NCBI GenBank assembly: GCA_934130175.1
Contig: CAKOXP010000014.1
Coordinates: 1-41,408 of the forward strand
Direction of reading: 5' to 3'
Source: an uncultured Bacilli bacterium
GTDB taxonomy: Bacteria > Bacillota_I > Bacilli_A > RF39 > UBA660
DNA length: 41,408 nt
Shown: positions 33,608 to 41,408 of the stretch, in pieces
Numbering within the stretch: position 1 is the first letter of the stretch
How the letters are laid out: each line of letters starts with the position of its first letter
Translations under genes and position numbers: made by a program
The notes under the pieces: model-generated
The model's input: only the letters and a program-made list of their open reading frames with translations
Told to the model about the DNA's origin: nothing
The model's database searches: none

Positions 33608-36600
33608 TAAGTTCCTTTTCTTCTTCACTTTCTTCACCTTCTTTCTTTGTTTCTTCTTGACTTTCTTCTGTTGTTTTCTTATTTTCTGGTACTTTTTCAC
33701 TATTATCAACTACTTCAATATTTTTCTCTACTGTTGAAACGATTCCACTTCCTGTTGTTGCATTACATTTTATATTATGACTTCCTGCACTTATTTCTTT
33801 TGTTGTTGTTATTTCTGTACTACCATCTAATGTACAACTTACTGTTCCTCCACTTTTATTATTATTAAATGAATATGTTGTTGGTAGTTTATAATCATCG
33901 CCAATATTTATCTCATTTGGTACTTCATCAAGTGATATTGTTGGTTTAACATTATCTATTTTTGTTATTTGATGTGATGATGAGGAAATTACTTCTCCTG
34001 CACTCATACTTCTTGCGAATATTGTTGTTTCTTTATCTATATTAATTGCTCCTGTATAGTTAATCCAATTTTCTCCATCTAAGCTATATTGATTGGTATA
34101 TCCTCCACTCGGATATGAGATTGTTACTTCCTTAGTTGCAGTGTACCTATTACTATCGCTGACATTTATTGTTGGTGATTCAATAAAGTTTGGTATTTTT
34201 ATATTTTCTTCAGTACTATTATCATTACTTGGAACAATTGTCTTCTTACGGGCTTTTGATTGTGTTGAGGTTGGTACTGGTGATATTTCATAAATATTAG
34301 AGTAAAAACTTTTATTGTCTCCTGATTCAAAAATTATATAATTTATTCCATCCTCAATTTTTATTAAAGTATTATTATAACTTACACGTGATTCAAACTC
34401 TTTATATGTTGTCGTCCCACTATCTGTTGAAAATTTTATGTAATTACAATTGCCTATATAAGGACAACTTGATGATTCAAAAAGTGATTTTATAACTATA
34501 TTTTTATTCCAAATACTAGAATCAATAGCAATTTTCTTTAAACCTTCATCAATTCTTACATATGTTGTCTCATCACCATCATATGCCTCTGTTCCCAATG
34601 CATCTGTTGGTAAAACTGATTTGTAACTTACGATTTTGGTTTCAATACCATTTATATCTACGCCCTTTGCATAAATAGTTTTCCCTATATCTATTTTAAT
34701 TGTTTTATCATCATAACTTTTCCAATCGCCATCATCTATTTTATATAGTTTCTTTATACTGGTATTAAAATATCTTAAGTCCACACTACTATAAGCATTT
34801 TCTACTCCGTTTTCTGTAATTTTAGGATATATTGATTTGCTATCTATTATCGGACTATTAAAAATACCTATTTCATAAATATTAGAGTAAAAATTTTTAT
34901 TGTCTCCTGATTCAAAAATTATATAATTTATTCCATCCTCAATTTTTATTAAAGTATTATTATAACTTACACGTGATTCAAACTCTTTATATGTTGTCGT
35001 CCCACTATCTGTTGAAAATTTTATGTAATTACAATTGCCTATATAAGGACAACTTGATGATTCAAAAAGTGATTTTATAACTATATTTTTATTCCAAATA
35101 CTAGAATCAATAGCAATTTTCTTTAAACCTTCATCAATTCTTACATATGTTGTCTCATCACCATCATATGCCTCTGTTCCCAATGCATCTGTTGGTTGTT
35201 CTACTTTCTTTGACGTTTCTACTGTTAATCCTGATGTTTTCTTTACACTTTTCGCATATACTGTTCCACTTGTTATGTGTTCTACTCCTGTATATATCTT
35301 CCATGTCTTTCCATCCATTGATATATAATTTTCTATATCATCCCTATTATCATAGATAACTGATAATACATCATCATATTCTACTCCATATTCTGTTAAT
35401 ATTGGATATCCTGTTGATGCATTTATTACTGGTACTTTTGGTGCATCTAAATCTATTATATATGTCTTTTCTTTTACTTCTTGAATATTTCCTGCTTTAT
35501 CTGTTCCTTTCGCATATATTGTTAAGCTTCCATCTTCATTTACTTGATTTAAAACATCATTTGCTTTAACACTTACTTTTCCGCTATATGTCTTATATGT
35601 TCCTTTTTCTCCTATTTTATATTCTTTCTTTGTTGAATCTCCATACTCAACTTCAAATTCTAATGTATCTCCATATTCTTTTGTTAAGATATTTATATCT
35701 ATTTCTGGTGATGTCTTATCTATATTTTCTACTTTTATTTCTTTTACTGTTGTATTTCCTACCATGTCTTCTGCATAGATTGTATAGATTCCATTCTCTT
35801 CTACTGTAAATGTTGAATTATTCTTTTGTAGGCTTGCGACATCTTGGAAATATTCTACATCTTTCTTTCCTTTTCCCCATCCTACTACATTTACTCCTAA
35901 ATTATCTTTTCCTACTATCTGAATTGTTAGTTTCCTTGTTGGACTTTCGAAGTCTCCTACTGCTTCTATTTCTGGTTCTTCTGCATCTATATTTGTTATT
36001 TTTTTGCTTCCTATTTCTCCTACTACTTCTATTGATGAAATTCCTCTTGCGTATACTATTGTCTCATTTTTATCTATTGTTATTGGCCCTGTATAATCTA
36101 ACCAGTCTGTTTCTTTTCCATCTTTATTTACTAGTTTATACTGCTTTTTACTTGAACCAGTATATTCTATTGTCACTTCTACTTTCTTTGTTGGTGTTGT
36201 TGTATTTAACTTTATTGTTGGTGCTTCTGGTATCGCATAGTCCCATCTCATAAATAGATTTTCTGATATATCATTTGTTATATTACTTACATAATAATAA
36301 TCTTCTGTAAAGATTATTTCTTTTCCATTTTCATCTTTTACTTTTACTCCATCAGTTGTATCTATCTCATCTTTATATTCATTCTTTATTAGGAGAATAC
36401 CTTTTGTATTATATTTCTTCCAATTCCCTTTTGGACTCCATTTATATTCTCTTGTTTCTTTATTTGATGTTTTTGGATAATTTAATCTTAATATGAAATA
36501 ACTTCCCATATCTAATATTGTATATCTTGGTAATGTTGTTATATTTGTTATTGTTCTTTCACTACTATTAGTATTTTTTAATTCATCTTCTGTATAAGCA

Positions 36601-39344
36601 TAGATTGTTGTATTTTCATCTATCGTTATACTTTCTGTATAATCTATTAAATTTCCATTTCCTATTCTATATTTCTTTACCTTCGCATTCTTTGGATATT
36701 TTATTTCTACTTTTACTTCTTCTGCCATTTCTGTTGGTTCTATTTCTATTTCTGGTTCTTCTATTCCTGTTGTTAAGAATCCTACATTCTTACTTGCATA
36801 TCCTTTTCCTGTTTTTCCTGTACAATATCCATATATTTTACTATTACTTGTTATCTTTACTTTTCCTGTATATGCTTGATATGTTCCATTATATCCTATC
36901 TTATAATATTTATTTTCACATCTAGAGTCATACTCTATACTTGCCTCTGTTTGATTTACTAATCCTTTTACATTTCCTTCATCCGGATTTAAAAATATTC
37001 CTATATTATATTCTTCACTTGTTGGGGACACTGGTATTTTTCCTATATTTGTTATATCTCTATATGTTGTTGTTGTTCCATTACTATTATCTGCTTTAGC
37101 ATATATTCTTGTATTTTCTTTTAATGTAATTGGTCCTGTATAGTTTTGATATATTTCTCCATCAAAGCTATATCTTAAGTTTTCTCCATTAGTTGTTATA
37201 CTTACCGTTACACTTTCTGTTCTTTCTATTGTATTTAATCCAATTCTTACATTCGGTAATTTATGTTGATCAATATTATCTATATAAATATAACTTATAT
37301 TTGATGTTTGACCATCTTCAGTTTCATATTTTGCATAAAAGTATCCTATTTTACTTACTTCTACTATATCTTTATATTCTTTCCAATCTTCTCCTGGTGC
37401 TTTATAGTATATTTTCTTTGCTTCTTTTTTTGGTTTTACTTCTACTTTTACACTATCTACTATTTCTTCTGTATCTTTTATTATCTCTGGTCCTTCTATC
37501 GTATAGCTTGGATTTCTTCTATAGTTTGGTCCATATGATGGATTATTTTCAGTTTCATATGTTCCTGCTGATTCTCCTGGTAATCTTGTTCCACTTTTTA
37601 TTGTTGAACTTCCTCCTGTTTCGCTTTCTACATATTTTCTTATATAGACACTATCATAACTTCTTTTTGTTCCTTCTTTTGTTGTTTTTATGACTCTTGC
37701 TTCTATTCTTGTATCATTTCCTACACTAAATTCTCCTGTATAGTCTATCCATTCTCCATCATTTATTTTGTATTGTTTTTTATCTGCATCTTTTGTATAT
37801 GTTATCTTTACTTTTGTAGTTTTACCGTCTGTTACTTCATAACTTGTTGGTTCTATATCTACTACTAATTTTCCTGTTGGCGGAACTATTACTACTTCAC
37901 CACTTTTTAATTTATATCTTATATATACATTTTCTACATCTGTTAATCTTACTGTTATCGGTCCTGTATAGTCACTCCATCCATCATCTCTTGTATCTTC
38001 TTCACTACCTAATCTCCATTGCCAATCTGTTGAATCCTCTGGATAATACAAGTTCATTGTTATCCATCCATCCCAGGTTTCTTCTTTAATATCTTTTTGG
38101 ACTATCTCTACTTCCTTTTCTACCCTTACTTCTACACCTTTATTACTTTTCGCACTACATTTTATTAATTTTATTCCTATTCCTAAATCTTTGGTATCTT
38201 TATACTCTTTATTATCTACTGTACATGATACTTTTCCTCCACTTTTTCCAAATTTATAACTTGTTGGTAATTTATAACTTCCTCCTACTTCAAATTTCTT
38301 TGGTACTCCGCTTAAACTTAGTTCTGGTATTTCCTCTACCTCTTCTTCTTTACTGTCTTCTTCTTTTTTATTTTCTTCTTTATTACCATTGTTATCTATT
38401 GATTCACTTGTTTGATTATTTTCTTTGTTGTTATCTTTTTGATTATTATTTTGATTATTTTCTTTGTTGTTATCTTTTTGACTATCTTTATTTTCTAAAT
38501 TAGTATCTTCCTCTGTTTTGTCTTCTTCTTTTTCTTTTTTAGTTGTTATATTTAAAATTAGTTCTTTTTCATTTCCTAGACTATCTACTACTTTTATTGT
38601 GATTTTGTATGTTGTTCCTGGTTTTAAGTTTTTGAATGTATATTCATTCTTTTTGCTTTCTTCAAACTCGCCATCATCTATTTTATAATAATATTTTTCT
38701 ATTTTTGTTTCTTTATCTTTTACTTCTACTTTTACTTTTATTGTTGTTTCTGTTACTGTCTTTTTGACTTTTATTTCTTCTGGTGCCTCATTATCTATTT
38801 TTACTATTGTCTCTTTTGATGGTTTTCCTTCTTTTCCATCTTCTGTTACTCCTTTGAACCAAATATGATTTATTCCGTTTGTACTTACTTCAATACTTTT
38901 TGTATCTGTTCTATTCCATTCACATTTTTCGATATTACTATCTTGTCTTATACAATACAAATAATGTGATATTTTCTTTCTTGATTTGGCATCTTCTTCT
39001 ATCTTTACTACTTTTGTTTGATACCATTTATCTTTTGGTATTTTTACTTTTGGTTCTGATGGTATTCCTAGTATTAAATCATCTATATCTAAGATAAACA
39101 AGAAAAATAGTAATAATAAAATTAGAATTATTATTATCATTCTTCTCTTTCTTTTTTCATCTTCAGTTTTCTCTTGCTTTTCCTCTGGTACTTTAGAATT
39201 CATTAGCTTTTCTTTTTTTAATTTTGGTTTTTTGTTACTTTCACTTATTATGTGATCATATTCTTCTTTCTTTACAAAACGACCATTCTTCATTCTTATT
39301 ACTTTTGATTTCTTTTTTGTTTCTTTTTTATTTAACAATCCCAT
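33564..39344 (-). CDS. giant Ig-like repeat surface protein (1926 aa)
   Basis: A long basic cytoplasmic N-terminus (1-68), one TM (about 69-86) and a huge outside region. Domains in order: an Ig-like part, a fibronectin-type III-like part (about 195-270), an N/E/K low-complexity hinge (about 280-335), then a Cys-pair domain (from about 340: GVPKKFEVGG...VSCTV...IKCSA). About eleven Ig/chitobiase-C-like units follow (pattern YKI-DG-W-DYTGPI-I-ENT-IYA). Two near-identical 109-residue units (about 1383-1492 and 1578-1687) lie before a second Cys-pair domain (about 1803: EVPNEINIGD...VSCTLDG...IKCNATTG). The acidic tail ends without LPXTG. It is probably a type II membrane-anchored stalk or adhesin. 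It overlaps the downstream small anchored protein. Confidence 0.83.
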   Translation of the reverse strand: MGLLNKKETKKKSKVIRMKNGRFVKKEEYDHIISESNKKPKLKKEKLMNSKVPEEKQEKTEDEKRKRRMIIIILILLLLFFLFILDIDDLILGIPSEPKVKIPKDKWYQTKVVKIEEDAKSRKKISHYLYCIRQDSNIEKCEWNRTDTKSIEVSTNGINHIWFKGVTEDGKEGKPSKETIVKIDNEAPEEIKVKKTVTETTIKVKVEVKDKETKIEKYYYKIDDGEFEESKKNEYTFKNLKPGTTYKITIKVVDSLGNEKELILNITTKKEKEEDKTEEDTNLENKDSQKDNNKENNQNNNQKDNNKENNQTSESIDNNGNKEENKKEEDSKEEEVEEIPELSLSGVPKKFEVGGSYKLPTSYKFGKSGGKVSCTVDNKEYKDTKDLGIGIKLIKCSAKSNKGVEVRVEKEVEIVQKDIKEETWDGWITMNLYYPEDSTDWQWRLGSEEDTRDDGWSDYTGPITVRLTDVENVYIRYKLKSGEVVIVPPTGKLVVDIEPTSYEVTDGKTTKVKITYTKDADKKQYKINDGEWIDYTGEFSVGNDTRIEARVIKTTKEGTKRSYDSVYIRKYVESETGGSSTIKSGTRLPGESAGTYETENNPSYGPNYRRNPSYTIEGPEIIKDTEEIVDSVKVEVKPKKEAKKIYYKAPGEDWKEYKDIVEVSKIGYFYAKYETEDGQTSNISYIYIDNIDQHKLPNVRIGLNTIERTESVTVSITTNGENLRYSFDGEIYQNYTGPITLKENTRIYAKADNSNGTTTTYRDITNIGKIPVSPTSEEYNIGIFLNPDEGNVKGLVNQTEASIEYDSRCENKYYKIGYNGTYQAYTGKVKITSNSKIYGYCTGKTGKGYASKNVGFLTTGIEEPEIEIEPTEMAEEVKVEIKYPKNAKVKKYRIGNGNLIDYTESITIDENTTIYAYTEDELKNTNSSERTITNITTLPRYTILDMGSYFILRLNYPKTSNKETREYKWSPKGNWKKYNTKGILLIKNEYKDEIDTTDGVKVKDENGKEIIFTEDYYYVSNITNDISENLFMRWDYAIPEAPTIKLNTTTPTKKVEVTIEYTGSSKKQYKLVNKDGKETDWLDYTGPITIDKNETIVYARGISSIEVVGEIGSKKITNIDAEEPEIEAVGDFESPTRKLTIQIVGKDNLGVNVVGWGKGKKDVEYFQDVASLQKNNSTFTVEENGIYTIYAEDMVGNTTVKEIKVENIDKTSPEIDINILTKEYGDTLEFEVEYGDSTKKEYKIGEKGTYKTYSGKVSVKANDVLNQVNEDGSLTIYAKGTDKAGNIQEVKEKTYIIDLDAPKVPVINASTGYPILTEYGVEYDDVLSVIYDNRDDIENYISMDGKTWKIYTGVEHITSGTVYAKSVKKTSGLTVETSKKVEQPTDALGTEAYDGDETTYVRIDEGLKKIAIDSSIWNKNIVIKSLFESSSCPYIGNCNYIKFSTDSGTTTYKEFESRVSYNNTLIKIEDGINYIIFESGDNKNFYSNIYEIGIFNSPIIDSKSIYPKITENGVENAYSSVDLRYFNTSIKKLYKIDDGDWKSYDDKTIKIDIGKTIYAKGVDINGIETKIVSYKSVLPTDALGTEAYDGDETTYVRIDEGLKKIAIDSSIWNKNIVIKSLFESSSCPYIGNCNYIKFSTDSGTTTYKEFESRVSYNNTLIKIEDGINYIIFESGDNKSFYSNIYEISPVPTSTQSKARKKTIVPSNDNSTEENIKIPNFIESPTINVSDSNRYTATKEVTISYPSGGYTNQYSLDGENWINYTGAINIDKETTIFARSMSAGEVISSSSHQITKIDNVKPTISLDEVPNEINIGDDYKLPTTYSFNNNKSGGTVSCTLDGSTEITTTKEISAGSHNIKCNATTGSGIVSTVEKNIEVVDNSEKVPENKKTTEESQEETKKEGEESEEEKELNGESTTEESNTNNS
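34284..34611 (-). repeat. 328-bp direct repeat, copy 1
   Basis: By eye it matches 34869-35196 with a single base difference (AGT versus AAT, Ser/Asn). The offset is 585 bp, exactly 195 codons. Encodes the unit starting PTDALGTEAYDGDETT. Confidence 0.9.
34869..35196 (-). repeat. 328-bp direct repeat, copy 2
   Basis: Partner of 34284-34611, separated by 257 bp that encode a normal Ig-like unit. The near-perfect identity indicates a recent in-frame duplication or an active copy-number locus. Confidence 0.9.
38412..38480 (-). repeat. 39-bp tandem repeat in the Asn/Lys hinge
   Basis: Two nearly identical units with a 39-bp offset (starting 38412 and 38451) encode KDNNKENNQ twice. In-frame and likely slippage-prone. 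Confidence 0.75.
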
Positions 39345-39409
39345 CTAAATCACTATCCTATCTTCTTTTTTATTTTATCAAAATTGCTTTTCCTTTTCAA
39401 TATTTATTA

Positions 39410-39440
39410 CATAATAAAAACAGATATATTTTATCTGTTT
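39410..39440 (-). terminator. terminator between the small membrane gene and the giant Ig gene
   Basis: AAACAGATA and TATCTGTTT with a 5-nt loop, followed by TTATTATG on minus. It overlaps the stop codon of the 39431-39826 gene, so the giant gene probably also needs its own promoter. Confidence 0.6.
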
Positions 39441-39826
39441 AGTTTTGTATCTTTTAAATCTTTTTTCATAAAGAAATAACTTATAATGGTAAGTAGTATT
39501 AAAATACTTCCTATTAGAAAATTATCTTTATAATATTTAATACTATCTAAGGTATTACCACTATAAATAGTACAATAAATAAGACTCAAATATATTGTAA
39601 TTAAAATTATTAAAATATTATATCCATATATTTTCTTTACTATTTTTTTTGAAATAATTAATTCTATTATTTCAAATGTAAGCAAACCTATAATAGATAG
39701 TAAGTAAAGTAACCCTTGTATACTTGATTTATAAATAATTGGAATCATTTGACTTGTTAAAATAGTTAATACACCTAAAGAAATAATGCTTATAACATAA
39801 ATTATTTTCTTTATCATTCTAACCAT
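39431..39826 (-). CDS. uncharacterised small membrane protein
   Basis: 131 aa. Four hydrophobic segments (roughly 6-28, 36-56, 68-90 and 102-118) and a short basic C-terminal tail (KKDLKDTKLNR). Not recognised. The ATG lies inside the last codons of the ClpB-like ATPase gene (8-bp overlap), so the two are translationally coupled and probably act together. A second in-frame ATG (fourth codon) just after the ATPase stop is an equally good start. Confidence 0.7.
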   Translation of the reverse strand: MVRMIKKIIYVISIISLGVLTILTSQMIPIIYKSSIQGLLYLLSIIGLLTFEIIELIISKKIVKKIYGYNILIILITIYLSLIYCTIYSGNTLDSIKYYKDNFLIGSILILLTIISYFFMKKDLKDTKLNR

Positions 39827-40769
39827 CTAATCTTTCATAACCAAGAGTGTTTTTTTCTTCTATTTCTTTAATTTCATCTGCAAATAACTCATCAAAGTGT
39901 GGAAGTTCCTTATTAATTACATCTTGATATATATTTTTACTTGATTCTATTGCTTTTCGAAAATCTAAGATATTAACTTCTCTTCGGTTATCAAATAAAG
40001 CATTAGAAAACGCTTCTTGTACTAAGGTTAAAGAAACATCTGGATAGCGTGACCCTATTTCGTAAATTCTTTTATATTCTGAGGTTATATCAGTGATAAA
40101 TGTCATAATTTGTTGTTGAACGAAAGATGAATATCCCATCTTGACACCTGTTCTTTTTTCTATTTTAGGAAGAGTACCTACTAATATTGCAATGTTTTCT
40201 TCTCTTGTTGGTTCAAATATTTCCACTTTTTGAAAACGTCTAACAAAGGCTTTATCTCTTAAAATATATCTTTCATATTCTTCTGTTGTTGTTGCTCCTA
40301 CAACTTTAATATCACCACGATCAAGAGCTGGCTTAAACATATTGGCAAAATCTAATGCTTCGCCCTTAGTTCCCATCAAAGTATGAATTTCGTCTATAAA
40401 CAAGATTAATTTGGTTTGCTTTTTTAATTCATCAAGTAAAGTTTGTACTTTTGATTCTCCAGTTACAGGATCAACACCAAGTAAAGCTGAAGTATTTAGT
40501 TTAATAACACTATAATCTTTTAAAACATCTGGAACAATACCATTTTGAATACGATAAGCAAGGCCTTCTATAGTTGCTGTTTTACCAACACCTGGTTTAC
40601 CAACTAAAATAGCTGATTTATCTGGTGTTAATAAAATTAAAATCATTTGTTTTATTTGTTCATCTCTACCTATAGCTGGATTAGTGATATAATCTTTTTC
40701 TGATAAATTTTCGCCATAATTATTTAAAACACTTATTCTTTTTTTTGCTAAATCAAATTCTTCATTCAT
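39819..40769 (-). CDS. single-domain AAA+ ATPase related to ClpA/B/C D1
   Basis: 316 aa. Closest to the first AAA+ domain of Clp/Hsp100 proteins: NPAIGRDEQI, Walker A GKPGVGKT (57-64), EGLAYRIQNGIVP, Walker B LILFIDEIH (121-129), sensor-1 GATTTEEY (158-165) and arginine fingers in AFVRRF (175-179). The N-terminal repeat domain, the middle coiled coil and the whole D2 domain are missing. The aromatic pore loop (KYRGEFE in ClpB) is replaced by VDPVTGESK, so protein threading is doubtful. The C-terminal ~110 residues have small-domain helices. AAGGAG RBS 9 nt upstream of the ATG. The next gene overlaps it. It could be a regulatory or assembly ATPase. Confidence 0.8.
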   Translation of the reverse strand: MNEEFDLAKKRISVLNNYGENLSEKDYITNPAIGRDEQIKQMILILLTPDKSAILVGKPGVGKTATIEGLAYRIQNGIVPDVLKDYSVIKLNTSALLGVDPVTGESKVQTLLDELKKQTKLILFIDEIHTLMGTKGEALDFANMFKPALDRGDIKVVGATTTEEYERYILRDKAFVRRFQKVEIFEPTREENIAILVGTLPKIEKRTGVKMGYSSFVQQQIMTFITDITSEYKRIYEIGSRYPDVSLTLVQEAFSNALFDNRREVNILDFRKAIESSKNIYQDVINKELPHFDELFADEIKEIEEKNTLGYERLDG

Positions 40770-40806
40770 AATGTTAGTCTCCTTACAAATTAAAGTATAT
40801 CATAAA

Positions 40807-40844
40807 AAAGATAAATTCTACTCATATTTGTAAAATTTATCTTT
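40807..40844 (-). terminator. terminator of the second Rpn gene
   Basis: AAAGATAAATTTTAC and GTAGAATTTATCTTT form a 15-bp stem with one G-T pair and an 8-nt loop, followed by T-rich DNA on minus. Confidence 0.8.
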
Positions 40845-40850
40845 AATTTA

Positions 40851-41408
40851 CTATAAAGAATTAACTTCCTCAATAGATAAACCCGTAGATTGCGCAATAA
40901 TTGATATATCTACTTTGTTTTTTAAAAGATTTCTTGCTATCTCAATAGCTTTTGTTGTTGAACCTTTCTGTTCTCCAGCTTCTTCTCCATCTCGGTAAGC
41001 TTGGTCTTTTAGAGCCCACTCTTTATCGTATGACTCTCCTACTCCTCCTTCAAAACTTACTTCTTCTGCTTCTTTTACATATTCTTCCATTAACTCTTCG
41101 CCTCCTAAGCTTTTTAGTTTTTCTATGTCCATTTCTACCAAAGCTAAAATGTATTTTTCGGCTTCATTTAAACTTTCTATACCATCATTATACCATTTCT
41201 TCCTTAGGTTTGGTACATATATTTGGACAAATATTATCTTATCGCTTAGAGTTAAGTCACTATCATTTTTTACTCCATAAATATCTATTATTTTATCATT
41301 TCCTTTAAATGAAAAATTATTTAGATTAAATTGAATTACTTGAGTATAATCATATTCTCTTTCTCCTCTTTTGATCTTTTTTGAATATAATCTATATGCA
41401 TACTCTAT
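40851..41408 (-). CDS. Rpn-family PD-(D/E)XK nuclease, second copy, truncated by window edge
   Basis: The C-terminal 185 residues are visible and the frame stays open to the edge. The first 388 visible bases (41021-41408) align to 9661-10048 with only about twenty differences by eye, and the protein is nearly identical up to KDQAYRDG. After this the tails differ: here EEAGEQKGSTTKAIEIARNL, ending VNSL; in the other copy KDEGKKEGILTEKQ, ending LQAQ. The nuclease active site lies outside the window. The internal GGAGG-N10-ATG (ATG 41084-41086) and TGGTATAAT (TATAAT at 41187-41192) are conserved. The gene has its own terminator, so the ClpB-like gene downstream is independently transcribed. Confidence 0.85.
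   Translation of the reverse strand: MEYAYRLYSKKIKRGEREYDYTQVIQFNLNNFSFKGNDKIIDIYGVKNDSDLTLSDKIIFVQIYVPNLRKKWYNDGIESLNEAEKYILALVEMDIEKLKSLGGEELMEEYVKEAEEVSFEGGVGESYDKEWALKDQAYRDGEEAGEQKGSTTKAIEIARNLLKNKVDISIIAQSTGLSIEEVNSL

Noticed and set aside
33608..33709. N-terminal extension of the small anchored protein (34 extra lysine-rich codons)
   Set aside because: This segment is just another frame of the acidic tail of the giant Ig protein and has no RBS; the ATG at 33605-33607 has AAGGA.
35810..36253. 147-codon plus-strand leucine-rich ORF, possible membrane protein
   Set aside because: Antisense shadow of the Ig-repeat gene, with the same low-complexity look as other shadows and no RBS.
1..41408. 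tRNA or rRNA genes
   Set aside because: Every gap is short and AT-rich; no GTTCRAATC-type T-arm or cloverleaf was seen.

Overview
The window looks like a chromosomal segment of a very AT-rich, low-GC Bacillota, probably an uncultured gut-type Bacilli/Erysipelotrichia-like or RF39-like lineage. The lineage is inferred from gene content only. It is walled (MraY, an FtsW/RodA protein, DacF-like carboxypeptidase, GlmS) and apparently spore-forming, because a clear SspI-type small acid-soluble spore protein is present. Nearly everything is on the minus strand. The plus-strand exceptions are a ZIP transporter, sspI and a degenerate phosphoesterase. No rRNA, tRNA, CRISPR array, classical IS or riboswitch was found. 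No stretch over about 200 bp lacks a gene.

Layout. 1-29 holds the first codons of a secreted protein gene; its promoter carries a C9/G9 tract. 172-8467 is a minus-strand run: lytic transglycosylase-like protein, FtsW/RodA, an RpoD-family sigma factor, a ClpX-like AAA+ protein with an unfamiliar N-terminal half, and two flavoproteins. 8591-9391 is a ZIP metal transporter. 9477-10415 is an Rpn-family PD-(D/E)XK nuclease, and a second, near-identical copy runs off the right edge (40851-41408). 10608-11990 is a TasA-like surface protein. 12154-14764 holds a plant-type iPGM and mraY. 14865-17730 holds an unknown gene and a CpsB/CpsD/CpsC phosphotyrosine module without glycosyltransferases. 17865-23193 mixes unknown, spore (sspI), secreted fibre-tip-like, membrane, pseudo-phosphoesterase, dacF-like and ylmH genes. 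23255-33080 holds an 1884-aa surface protein, a lipoprotein, glmS and a second TasA-like protein. 33173-40769 is a locus of a single-AAA ClpB-like ATPase, a small membrane protein, a 1926-aa Ig-repeat surface protein and a small membrane-anchored protein.

How it works together. Housekeeping envelope genes (mraY, ftsW, dacF, glmS, lytic transglycosylase) are interleaved with rapidly evolving surface genes. The surface genes show a shared N-terminal anchor module with swapped C-termini, tandem 93-codon repeats, a recent 328-bp internal duplication, and a duplicated promoter with a slippable homopolymer. The best candidates for undescribed biology are the phase-variable promoter family, the single-AAA ATPase/giant Ig protein locus, the ClpX-like protein with its own N-terminal half, and the Rpn genes with an apparent in-frame internal translation start.
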